Shown piece after piece: positions 18,702-28,839 of a stretch of DNA of 64,000 bases; position 1 is the stretch's first letter, and each line of letters opens with the position of its first letter. The translations under genes were made by a program, and so were the position numbers. Under the pieces are notes generated by a model. It was not told the DNA's origin and made no database searches. It was given only the letters and a program-made list of their open reading frames with translations. Origin of the DNA: Mycoplana azooxidifex (lineage in GTDB: Bacteria > Pseudomonadota > Alphaproteobacteria > Rhizobiales > Rhizobiaceae). The stretch covers positions 62,001 through 126,000 of the forward strand of contig NZ_JACIEE010000001.1 in the NCBI RefSeq assembly GCF_014196765.1, read 5' to 3'.

Positions 18702-20345
18702 CTATTCGGTGCCGCGCAGCCGGCTCTCGACCAGGAGGCCGCTCTCGTCGAGGATCGGATAGGCGACCGAGACCAGGTGGGCGTTGATCCGCTTGAGGTC
18801 GCGCAGCATGTCGAGATGCAGCGAACTCGTCTGCAGGCTCTCCATCCTGCCGTCGCGCAGCCGGGCAAGATGCCGCTCGGATGACTGCTTCTCCATGTGC
18901 CGCACGGCGACCTTGACTTCCACCAGTTGCCTGGCGAGCGCGAAATCGCGCGACACCAGGATCGTCTGCGCGATCCGCAGGTTCTCGATCGTGAGGTTGA
19001 ACAGCCCGGAAAGCTCGGCATAGCCGTCGCTGGAAAACCGCAGGCCGTTGGCGACCTTCTTGCGCACCTGCTCCTGCAGGCCCTTCTCGATGATGTCCCC
19101 GACGTGTTCGAGATTGATCGCATAATCGATGATGACGATCGAGCGGGCGCCGTTCTCTGCGCTCAGCCCCTTGTTGCCGAGGCGCGACAGATAGATCTTG
19201 ATCGCCTGTTGCAACTCGTCGACCTGTTTCTCCAGCACACCGATCTTGGCGAGTTCGGCCAGGTTGTTCTCCTCGAAAGCCTTCATCGTATGGATGAGCA
19301 TCGCCTCGATCACGTCACCGACGCGCAGAACCTCCCGCGCAGCCCCCGATAGCGCCACGACCGGCGTCTCGAGCGCCGCCTCGTCCAGATACTGCGGGCC
19401 GGTCTCGGCCGGCGGCTCGTCCGGCACCAGCCGCTCCATCAGGCGCGCCAGCAGCGGTGAAAGCGGCCAGAAGACCAGGGCCACGGCGATGTTGAAGGCA
19501 AGGTGCGCATCCACGGGCAACTTCGCAAGCGGCAGCGGCAACCGCAGCAGCGCCTCCGCCGCGATGCCGGCGAAGGGCAGCACCGCAAGGCAGCCTGCCG
19601 CACGCACGAGCAGGTTACCAAGCGTTACCCTGCGCGCCGGCGCGGGCGAGCGGAACGTGGCGATGACCGGTGGAACGGCGCCGCCGAGATTGGCGCCGAG
19701 GACCAGGACCACGGTGAGCCCGGGCGAGATGATACCGGTGGCCGAAAGCGACAGGATCAGCACGACGACCGCAAGGCTCGAGGACGAGACGAAGGCGAGC
19801 ACCGTCGAAAAGGCGAGTGCCACCGGCCATGCGCCGTCGAGAAGCGTCAGAAACGCCGCAAGGGCTGCCGACTGGCGCATCGGCTCCGTCGCCTGGCCGA
19901 GCAGATGCAGCGACAGCAGCATCAGGCCGATGCCGACGAGGGCAGCGCCTGCGCCCTGCCTGAACGTGGAACTGCCCTTGTAGAGGACGACCCCCGCCAG
20001 GATGATGAGCGGCGCCAACCATTCGATCCCGGTCGCGACGATCCAGGCCGTCACGGCCGTGCCGACATTGGCACCGAGCAGGACGATCTGCGCCATGCGC
20101 GACCGGATCAGGCTCTTTTCGACGAAGGAGGCCGTCATCAAGGCCGTCGCAGTCGAGCTCTGCAGCGCGATCGTGGCTAGGAAGCCGGACACGAAGGACC
20201 GCAGCGAACCGCCCGTGCCGAGCGCCAGCCCCTTGCGTAACCGGCTGCCGAAGGCACGCGTGACACCATCCTTCACCTGCGCCAGCCCGAACAGGAGCAG
20301 GGCCACCGCGCCGAACAGATTGATCATCACGGTCGTCGATTCCAT
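18702..20345 (-). CDS. Na/Pi cotransporter family protein with C-terminal PhoU-like domain
   Basis: The 547-residue protein has about eight hydrophobic segments in the first 340 residues. They contain the duplicated QSSTATALMTASFVEK and SSSSLAVVVLIL motifs of the NptA/PNaS family, which binds sodium and phosphate. The last 190 residues are helical and PhoU-like (DYAINLEHVGDIIEKGL). It probably imports or balances phosphate. No Pho-box was found upstream. An alternative start at Met7 is possible. Confidence 0.87.
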   Translation of the reverse strand: MESTTVMINLFGAVALLLFGLAQVKDGVTRAFGSRLRKGLALGTGGSLRSFVSGFLATIALQSSTATALMTASFVEKSLIRSRMAQIVLLGANVGTAVTAWIVATGIEWLAPLIILAGVVLYKGSSTFRQGAGAALVGIGLMLLSLHLLGQATEPMRQSAALAAFLTLLDGAWPVALAFSTVLAFVSSSSLAVVVLILSLSATGIISPGLTVVLVLGANLGGAVPPVIATFRSPAPARRVTLGNLLVRAAGCLAVLPFAGIAAEALLRLPLPLAKLPVDAHLAFNIAVALVFWPLSPLLARLMERLVPDEPPAETGPQYLDEAALETPVVALSGAAREVLRVGDVIEAMLIHTMKAFEENNLAELAKIGVLEKQVDELQQAIKIYLSRLGNKGLSAENGARSIVIIDYAINLEHVGDIIEKGLQEQVRKKVANGLRFSSDGYAELSGLFNLTIENLRIAQTILVSRDFALARQLVEVKVAVRHMEKQSSERHLARLRDGRMESLQTSSLHLDMLRDLKRINAHLVSVAYPILDESGLLVESRLRGTE

Positions 20346-20687
20346 GCCAACGCCTTTTCTGTCACGCCTGCTCCGCCATTCCGGAACCGTACCACGCCGT
20401 AACGGCTGACGGGCGAGAATCGCAGAAGCTTATCTTGCGCAATTCATCAATTATTTCAGAAACAGGTCCTTTGCCGGCAAATGAAAATCGTCCGGAACTG
20501 GCCTGTTTGCGCCCTCGCGCAATTTCAGCTGCGGAACGGCACGTGGGGCGCCTGTGAGCCGCCGTCTTCGACGCGTCCTGTCGCAGGAACGAAACGCCCC
20601 AACCATCGGACTTCTAATCCCCGAAACTTTCCGTTATGAGACGGTTTCCGACCGGCCCAGGCGCCGTACCAGCGAGGAATGCGATAT
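20346..20687. other. Divergent intergenic region between the Na/Pi transporter and the PpiD-like gene
   Basis: These 342 bp separate divergent genes and must hold both promoters. I saw no convincing gene, terminator or repeat, and no clear Pho-box dyad. The only notable site is the GAGGA at 20674-20678 that serves the downstream ATG at 20688. Confidence 0.5.
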
Positions 20688-22571
20688 ATGCTCGAGACTT
20701 TGAGAAAAGGCGCCCAGACCTGGGTTGCGAAAGCCCTCATGATTGTCCTGGTGGCCTCCTTCGGCGTCTGGGGTGTCTCGAGCTCGCTCATGACGGGAAC
20801 ATCCAACGCGGTCGTGACCGTAGGCGACGTCAACGTCTCGGCCACCGACTTCCGCCTGGCCTACGAGCGCCAGCTCTCCGCCCTTTCGCAGCGCTTCGGC
20901 ACCCGCCTGACGAGCGAGCAGGCCCGCGCGTTCGGCCTCGAGAACCAGGTCTATGCCGAGCTCGTCGCCGGCGCAGCACTCGACCAGCTTTCCAACGACA
21001 TGAGCCTCGGCCTCAGCGAGGATCGCCTGGCGCAGCTGATCGCGGAAGATCCGGCGTTTCGCGGACCGAACGGCCGCTTCGACCGGGTCGCCTTCTCCTC
21101 CATTCTGCGCAATGCCGGGCTTCGCGAGAACGACTACATCAACAATCGCAGCCAGGTCGCCGTGCGCAGCCAGATCGTCGAGGCGATCTCCGACGGATAC
21201 CAGGCGCCGCAGGCTCTGACGGACGCGATCCGGCAGTACCGCAACGAGGCGCGCACGGTCGACTACCTGCTGCTGTCGAACGCCAACATCGATCCGGTCA
21301 AGGCTCCGGCCGATGACGTGCTGTCGGCCTGGTTCGAGCAGAACAAGGCGAAGTACCGCGCTCCGGAATACCGCAAGTTCGTCTATGTCGCGCTGTCGCC
21401 CAAGGACATCGCCGATGCGTCCGCAATCGACGACGCGGCACTGCGCGAGGAATTCGAGCGGACGAAGGACAAGTATCGGACGGCTGAGATGCGGACCGTC
21501 CAACAGCTGACCTTCCCCGATCGCGCCGCCGCCGATGCCGCCGCAGCCAAGCTCGCCGCCGGCACGACGTTCGATGCGCTGATCGCCGAACAGGGCAAGA
21601 CCGCAGCCGACGTCACGCTCGGTGAATTCACCAAGGCGACGATGCCCGAACAGACGCTGGCCGAGGCCGCATTTGCCATCCCTGCGGATGGAGGCACGTC
21701 GCCTGTCATCGACGGCATCTTCGGCCCGGTGATCGTGCGGGCGACGAACATCCGCCCGGAGGCCACCAGAGCCCTCGAGGACGTTAAGGAAGAGTTGCGC
21801 AACGAAATGGCGCTGACCCAGGCGAGCGACGACCTGATGGCCATCCACGACCGCTTCGACGAAGCCGTCGCCAACGGCGCCACCATCGAGGATGCCGCAG
21901 CCCAGGCCAACCTCAAGCTGGTCACGATCGAGGCCGCCGACAACACCGGCAAGGGCCAGGACGGCGAAGAGATCGCCCTTCCCGAACAGGCCGGGCTGCT
22001 GGCTGCGGTGTTTGCAACGGACGCCGGCCTGGAGAACCCGCCGGTCAACTACGGCCGTGACGGCTATATCTGGTACGAGGTGCGCGACATCGTGCCGGAT
22101 CGGGACCGCACGCTCGACGAGGCGCGCGACAGCGTCGTTGCCGACTGGACCGCCGAGCAGCAGCGCGAAGCCCTCGGCAAGAAGGCCGCCGAAATCGCCG
22201 AGCGCATCCGCAAGGGTGAGAAGATGGCCGACATCGCCGCAGACATGGGCATCGCCGTCGAAAACAAGGCCGGGCTGATCCGCGGCGCCGAGGACATCAC
22301 CCTGAGCCCGGCGGCGGTCACGGCAGCCTTCGGCGGACCGGTGGGCCATGTCGCCAACGCGCCGGGCATCGGCGGCGAAGGCCAGGTCGTCCTGCAGGTG
22401 ACGGAAGTCAACAGCGACGCCATGGGCGACGCGCTCGCAAATGCCGACCAGCAGATCGAGGCAATCGCCCGCGCCAGCGGCGACGATATCCTCGACCAGA
22501 TGGTCTCCAGCCTGCAGACCTCCTACGGCGTGTCGATCAACCGGTCGCTGGCCGAGCGCAGCATGCAATGA
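20688..22571 (+). CDS. ppiD: Peptidyl-prolyl cis-trans isomerase, PpiD/SurA-N type
   Basis: Membrane-anchored periplasmic chaperone. The 627 residues have one N-terminal transmembrane helix (AKALMIVLVASFGVWGVSS, about 14-32), a SurA-type N-terminal helical domain (VGDVNVSATDFRLAYERQ), a degenerate parvulin region around 240-340 and a long C-terminal domain. The size and architecture match PpiD. An ATG at 20679 is in frame, but GAGGA ends directly before it; the spacing favours 20688. It leads a five-gene plus-strand run with trpD. Confidence 0.87.
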   Translation: MLETLRKGAQTWVAKALMIVLVASFGVWGVSSSLMTGTSNAVVTVGDVNVSATDFRLAYERQLSALSQRFGTRLTSEQARAFGLENQVYAELVAGAALDQLSNDMSLGLSEDRLAQLIAEDPAFRGPNGRFDRVAFSSILRNAGLRENDYINNRSQVAVRSQIVEAISDGYQAPQALTDAIRQYRNEARTVDYLLLSNANIDPVKAPADDVLSAWFEQNKAKYRAPEYRKFVYVALSPKDIADASAIDDAALREEFERTKDKYRTAEMRTVQQLTFPDRAAADAAAAKLAAGTTFDALIAEQGKTAADVTLGEFTKATMPEQTLAEAAFAIPADGGTSPVIDGIFGPVIVRATNIRPEATRALEDVKEELRNEMALTQASDDLMAIHDRFDEAVANGATIEDAAAQANLKLVTIEAADNTGKGQDGEEIALPEQAGLLAAVFATDAGLENPPVNYGRDGYIWYEVRDIVPDRDRTLDEARDSVVADWTAEQQREALGKKAAEIAERIRKGEKMADIAADMGIAVENKAGLIRGAEDITLSPAAVTAAFGGPVGHVANAPGIGGEGQVVLQVTEVNSDAMGDALANADQQIEAIARASGDDILDQMVSSLQTSYGVSINRSLAERSMQ

Positions 22572-22592
22572 CAAGGCGGGAAAACGGATCAC

Positions 22593-23615
22593 ATGTCTGA
22601 CCTGAAACCATTCATCGCCAAGGTCGCCACGGGACAGCCGCTGGACCGCGAGGAGGCGCGCGGCGCCTTCGAGATCATCATGTCCGGTGCCGCCACCCCT
22701 TCGCAGATCGGCGGCTTCCTGATGGCGCTGCGCGTTCGCGGCGAGACGGTGGACGAAATCTACGGCGCGGTGAGCTCTATGCGCGCCCGCATGCTTCCGG
22801 TTTCTGTCCCCACTGACGCGATCGACATCGTCGGCACGGGCGGCGACGGGGCCGGCACCTACAACATCTCGACGCTCGCCGCCGTCATCGTCGCAGGCGC
22901 TGGCGTGCCAGTGGCCAAGCACGGCAACCGCGCGCTGAGTTCCAAGTCGGGCACCGCGGACGCGCTGTCCTGCCTCGGCGTCAAGCTCGATATCGGCCCG
23001 GATGCGATTTCGCGCTGCGTGGCCGAAGCGAGCCTCGGCTTCATGTTCGCCCAGCTCCATCATCCGGCGATGAAGCATGTCGGCCCCTCGCGCGTCGAAC
23101 TCGGCACGCGCACGATCTTCAACCTGCTCGGGCCGCTCTCGAACCCCGGCAGCGTCAAGCGGCAGCTCGTCGGCGTCTATGCCGAGCAATGGCTGGTGCC
23201 CGTCGCCGAAGTGTTGCGCGACCTCGGTTCCGAGCACGTCTGGGTCGTCTACGGCTCCGGCCTCGACGAGATTACCACCACGGGATCGACCAGGGTCGCA
23301 GCGCTCGAGGACGGCAGGATCCGCACCTTCGAACTGACGCCTACGGATTTCGGCCTGCCGCAGGTAACGCTCGATGCGATCCGCGGCGGCGACGGCGCCC
23401 ACAATGCCGAGGCATTGCTGTCGGTCCTCGGCGGAGCCGAGACGGCCTATCGCGACATCTCGCTCGCCAATGCCGCCGCCGCCCTCATCGTCGCCGGCAA
23501 GGCGGGTTCGATCGGCCAGGGCATGGAGATCGCGCGCGCCTCGCTCGAGAGCGGCAGTGCCGGTACCGCACTCGGCAAGCTCGTGGCGGTTTCCAACGCC
23601 GCCGATCAGGGGTAG
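22593..23615 (+). CDS. trpD: Anthranilate phosphoribosyltransferase
   Basis: Second step of tryptophan synthesis: transfers phosphoribosyl to anthranilate. The 340 residues show the PRPP-binding [14 protein letters not shown] (about residue 81) and [21 protein letters not shown] (109-129). The gene starts 21 bp after ppiD and is followed 9 bp later by trpC. The other trp genes are not in the window. Confidence 0.97.
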   Translation: MSDLKPFIAKVATGQPLDREEARGAFEIIMSGAATPSQIGGFLMALRVRGETVDEIYGAVSSMRARMLPVSVPTDAIDIVGTGGDGAGTYNISTLAAVIVAGAGVPVAKHGNRALSSKSGTADALSCLGVKLDIGPDAISRCVAEASLGFMFAQLHHPAMKHVGPSRVELGTRTIFNLLGPLSNPGSVKRQLVGVYAEQWLVPVAEVLRDLGSEHVWVVYGSGLDEITTTGSTRVAALEDGRIRTFELTPTDFGLPQVTLDAIRGGDGAHNAEALLSVLGGAETAYRDISLANAAAALIVAGKAGSIGQGMEIARASLESGSAGTALGKLVAVSNAADQG

Positions 23616-23624
23616 GCTCGCTCC

Positions 23625-24440
23625 ATGACCGACATCCTCAAGAAGATCGAAGCCTACAAGCGCGAGGAAATCGAGGCCGCCAAGGCAGCCGTTCCGCTTT
23701 CCGAGCTGCGCGCGATCAGCCGCGACCAGGAGCCGCCGCGCGGCTTTTTCGCCAGTCTCCTCAACAGGAAGGCGCAGGGCGCCTTCGGACTGATCGCCGA
23801 AATCAAGAAGGCCAGTCCCTCCAAGGGCCTGATCCGTCCGGATTTCGATCCACCGGCGCTGGCGAAAGCCTACGAGGCCGGGGGTGCTGCGTGTCTCTCC
23901 GTGCTGACCGACAGCCCGAGCTTCCAGGGTGCGCCGGAGTTTCTGACCCAGGCGCGCGCCGCCTGCGGCCTGCCGGCGCTGCGCAAGGACTTCATGTTCG
24001 ACACCTACCAGGTCCAGGAAGCCCGGGCCTGGGGCGCGGACTGCATCCTGCTCATCATGGCCTCGCTTTCGGACGACGACGCCGAACGCCTGCAGGACAG
24101 CGCCTTCTCGCTCGGCATGGACGTCCTCATCGAGGTGCATGACGAGGCGGAGATGGAGCGGGCGCTGACGCTGAAATCCAAGCTTGTCGGCATCAACAAC
24201 CGCAACCTGCGAACCTTCGAGGTCGATCTCGCCGTCTCCGAGCGGCTTGCGCGCATGGCGCCCGACGATCGCCTGCTGGTCGGCGAAAGCGGGATCTTCA
24301 CCCATGCCGACTGCGGGCGCCTGAAGGCATCCGGCATCTCCACCTTCCTCGTCGGCGAGAGCCTGATGCGGCAGGAGGATGTAACGGCGGCCACGCGGAC
24401 TCTCCTCACCGGCAAGCCCTCCATGCTGGCTGCGGAATGA
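23625..24440 (+). CDS. trpC: Indole-3-glycerol phosphate synthase
   Basis: Closes the indole ring in tryptophan synthesis on a TIM barrel. The 271 residues carry the family signature [23 protein letters not shown] (about 46-68), then [25 protein letters not shown] and [10 protein letters not shown]. The TGA stop overlaps the moaC ATG by four bases. Confidence 0.97.
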   Translation: MTDILKKIEAYKREEIEAAKAAVPLSELRAISRDQEPPRGFFASLLNRKAQGAFGLIAEIKKASPSKGLIRPDFDPPALAKAYEAGGAACLSVLTDSPSFQGAPEFLTQARAACGLPALRKDFMFDTYQVQEARAWGADCILLIMASLSDDDAERLQDSAFSLGMDVLIEVHDEAEMERALTLKSKLVGINNRNLRTFEVDLAVSERLARMAPDDRLLVGESGIFTHADCGRLKASGISTFLVGESLMRQEDVTAATRTLLTGKPSMLAAE

Positions 24441-24937
24441 TGGCGGGCGAACGCGGCGGACTGACCCATATCGACGCCTCCGGCGAGGCGAACATGGTCG
24501 ATGTCGGCGACAAGGCCGAGACGGTGCGGATCGCCGTCGCCGAAGGCTCGGTGCGGATGCGCCCGGAAACGCTGAAGCTGATCCTCGAAGGCAACGCCCG
24601 CAAGGGCGACGTGATCGGCACGGCACGGCTGGCCGGCATCATGGCCGCCAAGCAGACTGCCAGCCTCATACCGCTCTGCCACCCGCTGATGCTCACCAAG
24701 GTCTCCGTCGACATCACCGAGGACGCAGACCTTCCCGGCCTGCGCGTCGAGGCGATGGCGAAGCTGAGCGGGCGCACGGGGGTCGAGATGGAGGCGCTGA
24801 CGGCCGTGAGCGTCGCCTGCCTCACGATCTACGACATGGCCAAGGCCGCCGACAGGGAGATGGAGATCGGCGGGATCCGTCTCGTCGCCAAGTCCGGCGG
24901 GCGTTCGGGAAATTATCGACGCAGGGAGCAGGATTGA
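24437..24937 (+). CDS. moaC: Cyclic pyranopterin monophosphate synthase
   Basis: Second enzyme of molybdenum cofactor synthesis. It converts the 3',8-cyclo-GTP product of MoaA to cyclic pyranopterin phosphate. The 166 residues include [30 protein letters not shown] and [23 protein letters not shown] with the conserved catalytic His and Lys. The ATG overlaps trpC (ATGATGG); either of the first two Met codons may be used. It is coupled to moeA. Confidence 0.96.
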   Translation: MMAGERGGLTHIDASGEANMVDVGDKAETVRIAVAEGSVRMRPETLKLILEGNARKGDVIGTARLAGIMAAKQTASLIPLCHPLMLTKVSVDITEDADLPGLRVEAMAKLSGRTGVEMEALTAVSVACLTIYDMAKAADREMEIGGIRLVAKSGGRSGNYRRREQD

Positions 24938-24939
24938 AC

Positions 24940-26178
24940 ATGTCGCTTTTGCCGGTCGAGGATGCGCTTGAACGCCTGTTGAAGGCAGCCCGTCCACCGG
25001 CCAGAAGCGAGAGCGTGCCCCTGCACGAGGCCTGCGATCGCGTGCTGGCTGGCGATGTCGCCGCCCGCCTCACCCAGCCCCCTTTCGACAATTCGGCGAT
25101 GGACGGCTATGCCCTGCGCCACGAGGACATCGCCGAGCCCGGCGCCACCTTGCGCGTCGTCGGCCGGTCCGCCGCGGGCCATGCCTTTTCCGGGACCGTG
25201 GGCCCCGGCGAGGCGGTGCGGATCTTCACCGGCGCGCCGCTCCCCGCCGGCGCCGATACGGTGCTGCTGCAGGAAGACGCCGAGACGATCGGCGACGACC
25301 GCATCCGCAACACCTTCCTGCCGCAGCGCGGCCGTCATATCCGCCCGCGCGGCCAGGACTTCGAAGAGGGCGAGGTCGTGCTGCGGGAGGGCCAGACGCT
25401 GGATTCGGGAAGGCTGACGGTCGCAGCCGCGATGAACCATGCGGTCCTCAACGTCTATGCCCGGCCGAAGGTGGCCCTGCTTGCGACCGGCGACGAACTC
25501 GTCCCACCCGGTTCTGCCCTCGGCCCCAGCCAGATCGTCGCCTCCAACAGCTATGGCGTGGCGGCGCTCGCCCGCGAGGCCGGCGCCGAGGTGATCGATC
25601 TCGGCATTGCCGCCGACGACCCCAATGCGATCATGGATGCCGTCGATTGGGCGAAGGCCTGCGGCGCGGACGTGCTGGTGACGCTCGGCGGCGCCTCGGT
25701 CGGAGACCACGACCTGGTGCAGCCGGTGCTGGTCTCTGCCGGCATGGAGCTGGACTTCTGGCGCATTGCCATGCGGCCGGGCAAGCCGCTGATGGTCGGC
25801 CGCCTTGGCGGCATGCAGATCCTCGGCCTTCCCGGCAACCCGGCGTCCTCCTTGGTCTGCGCGCTGCTGTTCCTTGAGCCGCTCGTGCGCAAGCTGTCGC
25901 GCCTGCCGGCCGTCGACCGGCGCACGTTTGCGCTCACCGGAAGCGCGCTTGCGGCCAACGACCACCGGCAGGACCATCTTCGCGCGACGGTGAGCGTCCG
26001 CGACGACGGCGCGCTAGTGGCCACGCCGTACGACAAGCAGGATTCGTCGATGATGAAGGTGTTCGCGGCCGCAGATTGCCTTCTCGTCCGCCCGCCGCAT
26101 GCGGAACCGGCCGAAGCCGGGGATCCTTGCGAGATCCTCCTGCTCCGGCCGTCGCCCACTAACCGTCAATTCCCTTGA
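24940..26178 (+). CDS. moeA: Molybdopterin molybdenumtransferase MoeA
   Basis: Inserts molybdenum into adenylylated molybdopterin. The 412 residues show the MoeA motifs PFDNSAMDGYALR (about 48-60), RIFTGAPLPAGADTV, ATGDELVPPG, TLGGASVGDHDLV and GLPGNPASSLVCALLFLEP. TTG at 24934 is in frame, but the AGGGAGCAGGA run is spaced for the ATG at 24940. In many Rhizobiaceae the next gene is lexA; here it is not. Confidence 0.96.
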   Translation: MSLLPVEDALERLLKAARPPARSESVPLHEACDRVLAGDVAARLTQPPFDNSAMDGYALRHEDIAEPGATLRVVGRSAAGHAFSGTVGPGEAVRIFTGAPLPAGADTVLLQEDAETIGDDRIRNTFLPQRGRHIRPRGQDFEEGEVVLREGQTLDSGRLTVAAAMNHAVLNVYARPKVALLATGDELVPPGSALGPSQIVASNSYGVAALAREAGAEVIDLGIAADDPNAIMDAVDWAKACGADVLVTLGGASVGDHDLVQPVLVSAGMELDFWRIAMRPGKPLMVGRLGGMQILGLPGNPASSLVCALLFLEPLVRKLSRLPAVDRRTFALTGSALAANDHRQDHLRATVSVRDDGALVATPYDKQDSSMMKVFAAADCLLVRPPHAEPAEAGDPCEILLLRPSPTNRQFP

Positions 26179-26864
26179 CCGTCATTTCCCGGCGCTACCA
26201 GCCGCAACCTGAACCCGGACCTGCCCGTGCCGATTTCAGCACGGCCAGTTGAAGACCTGATGATGCCTGCATGACGCCCACGCTGCCGGCGAACTCGCCG
26301 GGCGATGGCCACGACCGAACAGTGCGTGCTTTCTGCCGCCAGTCCGCATCGTCTGCTGCGCATTTGATTTTGTCACCCTCGAGACATCAACGTTTCAGCA
26401 CGAAAATCCAATGTCCGCGCTGCAGAAAACATTTTCATCGAGGCAAACGGAGACGATAGCGCGCGCGGGGCCATACGGCTCTATCCACTTGAAGGAGACC
26501 GGCATTCGGTCGTCGGAACCGTGGGCGCAGCCGGGGACGACGAGCTCTTGCGGGCATTGCCTTCCTTCCTTGCCATGAGACGGGCATATTCTGCCGCTAT
26601 CGCCTCCTTCGCGTTCGGTCCCCCGACATCCTGCCTCGGCATGGGACCACCTGGCGGCGCTTTGGCCGCGAAGTCCAGCGGGAGAACTTCCACCATGGCA
26701 ACCACGACAGACCGCGCGAAGTCTTCGAAGACCGGTCCGCACCGTCATCCGGCTTGCGTCGAATCTCGTTAGGCGTCACGAGTTGTTGAAGCTTCTCCGA
26801 TACACGCATACCGGCAATGCCCGCTGACGACGAACTTTCCACGATACCGAGCAAGGACATCTGA
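26179..26864. other. 686-bp stretch without a convincing gene between moeA and the RTX protease
   Basis: No lexA or comEC coding sequence remains here. I see a short hairpin, CCGTGC...GCACGG, soon after moeA and a more AT-rich patch around 26340-26440. Short overlapping open frames occur on both strands. The best is on the minus strand at 26481-26696 (see its own entry). The promoter of the protease must lie here, but I could not place it. Confidence 0.5.
26481..26696 (-). CDS. Possible small protein, 71 residues (weak)
   Basis: Opens at ATG 26696 (an in-frame GTG is 9 bases further upstream). The middle part, MPRQDVGGPNAKEAIAAEYA and the Lys/Arg-rich residues after it, has protein-like composition and GC-rich third positions; the tail is Ser/Pro-rich. 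There is no clear ribosome site, no signal peptide and no recognised family. It lies antisense to the leader region of the protease gene. It could be a remnant or chance. Confidence 0.2.
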   Translation of the reverse strand: MVEVLPLDFAAKAPPGGPMPRQDVGGPNAKEAIAAEYARLMARKEGNARKSSSSPAAPTVPTTECRSPSSG

Positions 26865-28802
26865 ATGACAGGCATCAACAAGAGCACCAAGACCGTTTCG
26901 GCAACCGGAAACAACGTCATCGACGCAGTCCTCGGCGAGACGGCCTGGAGCGGTGCCGTCACCTATGCGTTCCCGACGAGCAAATCGGCCTATGGCTATT
27001 CGGAGTATGAGCCGAGCCAGGGATTCGGTGCGGTCTCGGCCAAGGTGAAGGCAGCCGCGCTCTTTGCGATGGAGCAGTCCTACGGCTCCAGGGCCAATGA
27101 CGGCTTTTCGGTGGAAGGCTTCACCGGCCTCAATCTTTCTGCGGGTTCCCAGGCGAGCGCAAATCTGCGCTTCGCCAAGTCGACCTACGACAACCCGACG
27201 GCAAAGGCCTACTTCCCGGGGGACTACGACGAAGCCGGCGATCTCTGGCTCGGCAACGGCAGCAACCTGAGCAGTCCGCAGGCCGGCAACTACGGCTGGC
27301 ACACGCTGATGCACGAACTCGGCCACGCGCTCGGCCTGGAACATGCCCACACGGACGAAGGCTTCGGCAAGATGCCCTCGTCTCACGACAGCGTCGAATA
27401 TTCCGTGATGACCTACCATAGCTATAAGGGTAGCATCTCGCAGAAGTACACCTATGAGGAGTTCGGCGCACCGCAGACCTTCATGATGGCCGACATCGCA
27501 GCACTGCAGCGCATGTACGGTGCCGACTTCACGACGAATGCCGGAAACACGACCTACAAGTGGACACCGGGTAGCGGCAAGACCTACGTCAACGGCGACG
27601 TCGCCATCGCACCCGGCGCCAACCGGATCTTCGCGACGATCTGGGACGGCGGCGGCAAGGATACCTATGACCTCTCCGCCTATTCGGACGGCGTCGACAT
27701 CGATCTTGCTCCCGGCTCCAGCTCCGAATTCAGCGACAGACAGCTTGCCTATCTCGGCGACAGTCATTTCGCCGGCGGCAACATCTACAACGCCATGCTC
27801 TACAAGGGCGACACGCGCTCCCTCATCGAAAACGCCAAGGGCGGCTCGGGTGCAGACACCATCAAGGGCAACCAAGCCGCCAACACGCTGACCGGCAACA
27901 ACGGCAACGACAAGCTCTACAGTCTGACCGGCAACGACAAGCTCTACGGCAACAGCGGCAAGGACACGCTCGACGCCGGAGGCGGCAACGACGTGCTTCT
28001 CGGCGGGGCGGCCGGTGACAGGCTGATCGGCGGCACCGGATCGGATACCGCATCCTATACGACCGCGCGCGCCGGTGTGACGGCGAGCCTCTCCAAGCCC
28101 TCGATCAACACCAACGACGCCGCCGGCGACACCTACTCCTCGATCGAGCAGTTGCTGGGCTCCGCCTATGGCGACAAGCTGACCGGCAACAGCACCGCCA
28201 ATCGCCTGAGCGGCGGCAAGGGCAACGATACACTCGACGGTGGGGGCGGCAACGACACGCTGGTCGGCGGCGCCGGAGCCGACAGGCTGATCGGCGGCAG
28301 CGGCAGCGATACCGCGAGCTACCAGACGGCATCCGCCGGCGTGACCGTCAACCTCGGCTCGCGCTCGGCCAACACCGGCGACGCCAAGGGCGACAGCTAC
28401 TCCTCGGTCGAGCACCTGCTCGGGAGCAACTATTCCGACAACCTGACGGGCAACAGCGGCGCCAACCGCATTTTCGGCGGCAACGGCAACGATGTGCTCA
28501 AGGGCGTCGACGGCCACGACGTCCTCGACGGCGGCAAAGGCAACGACATGCTCTTTGGCGGCAAGGGCAACGACGACTTCGTCTTCGGCAAGGGCTACGG
28601 AACAGACACGGTCCAGACCTTCACCGATGGCGTGGACCAGATCGATCTGCGCAGCTACGATTTTTCTTCCGCCTCGTCGGTGCTCAGCAAGGCGACCCAG
28701 GTCGACGACGACGTCCGCTTCAAGTTCGCGGCCACCGATATCCTGGTCCTGAAGGAATTCGATATCGCCGATCTCGGCGCGAACGACTTCATCCTGGCCT
28801 GA
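26865..28802 (+). CDS. Serralysin-like RTX zinc metalloprotease
   Basis: Secreted protease of the M10B (serralysin) family, expected to leave by a type I system. In 645 residues the zinc motif HELGHALGLEH is at 150-160 and the Met-turn SVMTYHSY has its Met at 182. A beta-strand region follows, then calcium-binding GGxGxD nonapeptides from about 325 to 565, and a hydrophobic tail ending DFILA like other RTX export signals. The RTX part contains an 88-residue tandem duplication. There is no N-terminal signal peptide. No ABC exporter, membrane-fusion gene or inhibitor gene is adjacent, unlike many serralysin operons. Confidence 0.92.
   Translation: MTGINKSTKTVSATGNNVIDAVLGETAWSGAVTYAFPTSKSAYGYSEYEPSQGFGAVSAKVKAAALFAMEQSYGSRANDGFSVEGFTGLNLSAGSQASANLRFAKSTYDNPTAKAYFPGDYDEAGDLWLGNGSNLSSPQAGNYGWHTLMHELGHALGLEHAHTDEGFGKMPSSHDSVEYSVMTYHSYKGSISQKYTYEEFGAPQTFMMADIAALQRMYGADFTTNAGNTTYKWTPGSGKTYVNGDVAIAPGANRIFATIWDGGGKDTYDLSAYSDGVDIDLAPGSSSEFSDRQLAYLGDSHFAGGNIYNAMLYKGDTRSLIENAKGGSGADTIKGNQAANTLTGNNGNDKLYSLTGNDKLYGNSGKDTLDAGGGNDVLLGGAAGDRLIGGTGSDTASYTTARAGVTASLSKPSINTNDAAGDTYSSIEQLLGSAYGDKLTGNSTANRLSGGKGNDTLDGGGGNDTLVGGAGADRLIGGSGSDTASYQTASAGVTVNLGSRSANTGDAKGDSYSSVEHLLGSNYSDNLTGNSGANRIFGGNGNDVLKGVDGHDVLDGGKGNDMLFGGKGNDDFVFGKGYGTDTVQTFTDGVDQIDLRSYDFSSASSVLSKATQVDDDVRFKFAATDILVLKEFDIADLGANDFILA
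28017..28544 (+). repeat. Internal 88-residue tandem duplication in the RTX protease
   Basis: The segment starting DRLIGGTGSDTASY at 28017 (residue 385) recurs as DRLIGGSGSDTASY at 28281 (residue 473), a period of exactly 264 bases. Shared landmarks in both copies are AGVT, YSSIEQLLGS / YSSVEHLLGS and LTGNS, followed by GGxGND repeats. The units have diverged, so the duplication is not recent. Confidence 0.8.
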
Positions 28803-28839
28803 CGGCCGCAACTCCGGCAGCTTGTTGCCGGGAAACACA

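Noticed and set aside
20634-24626. 1330-codon open frame on the minus strand
   Set aside because: It spans the complementary strand of ppiD, trpD and trpC, which are all certain. It has no recognisable motif and an Arg/Gly/Asp/His-rich shadow composition.
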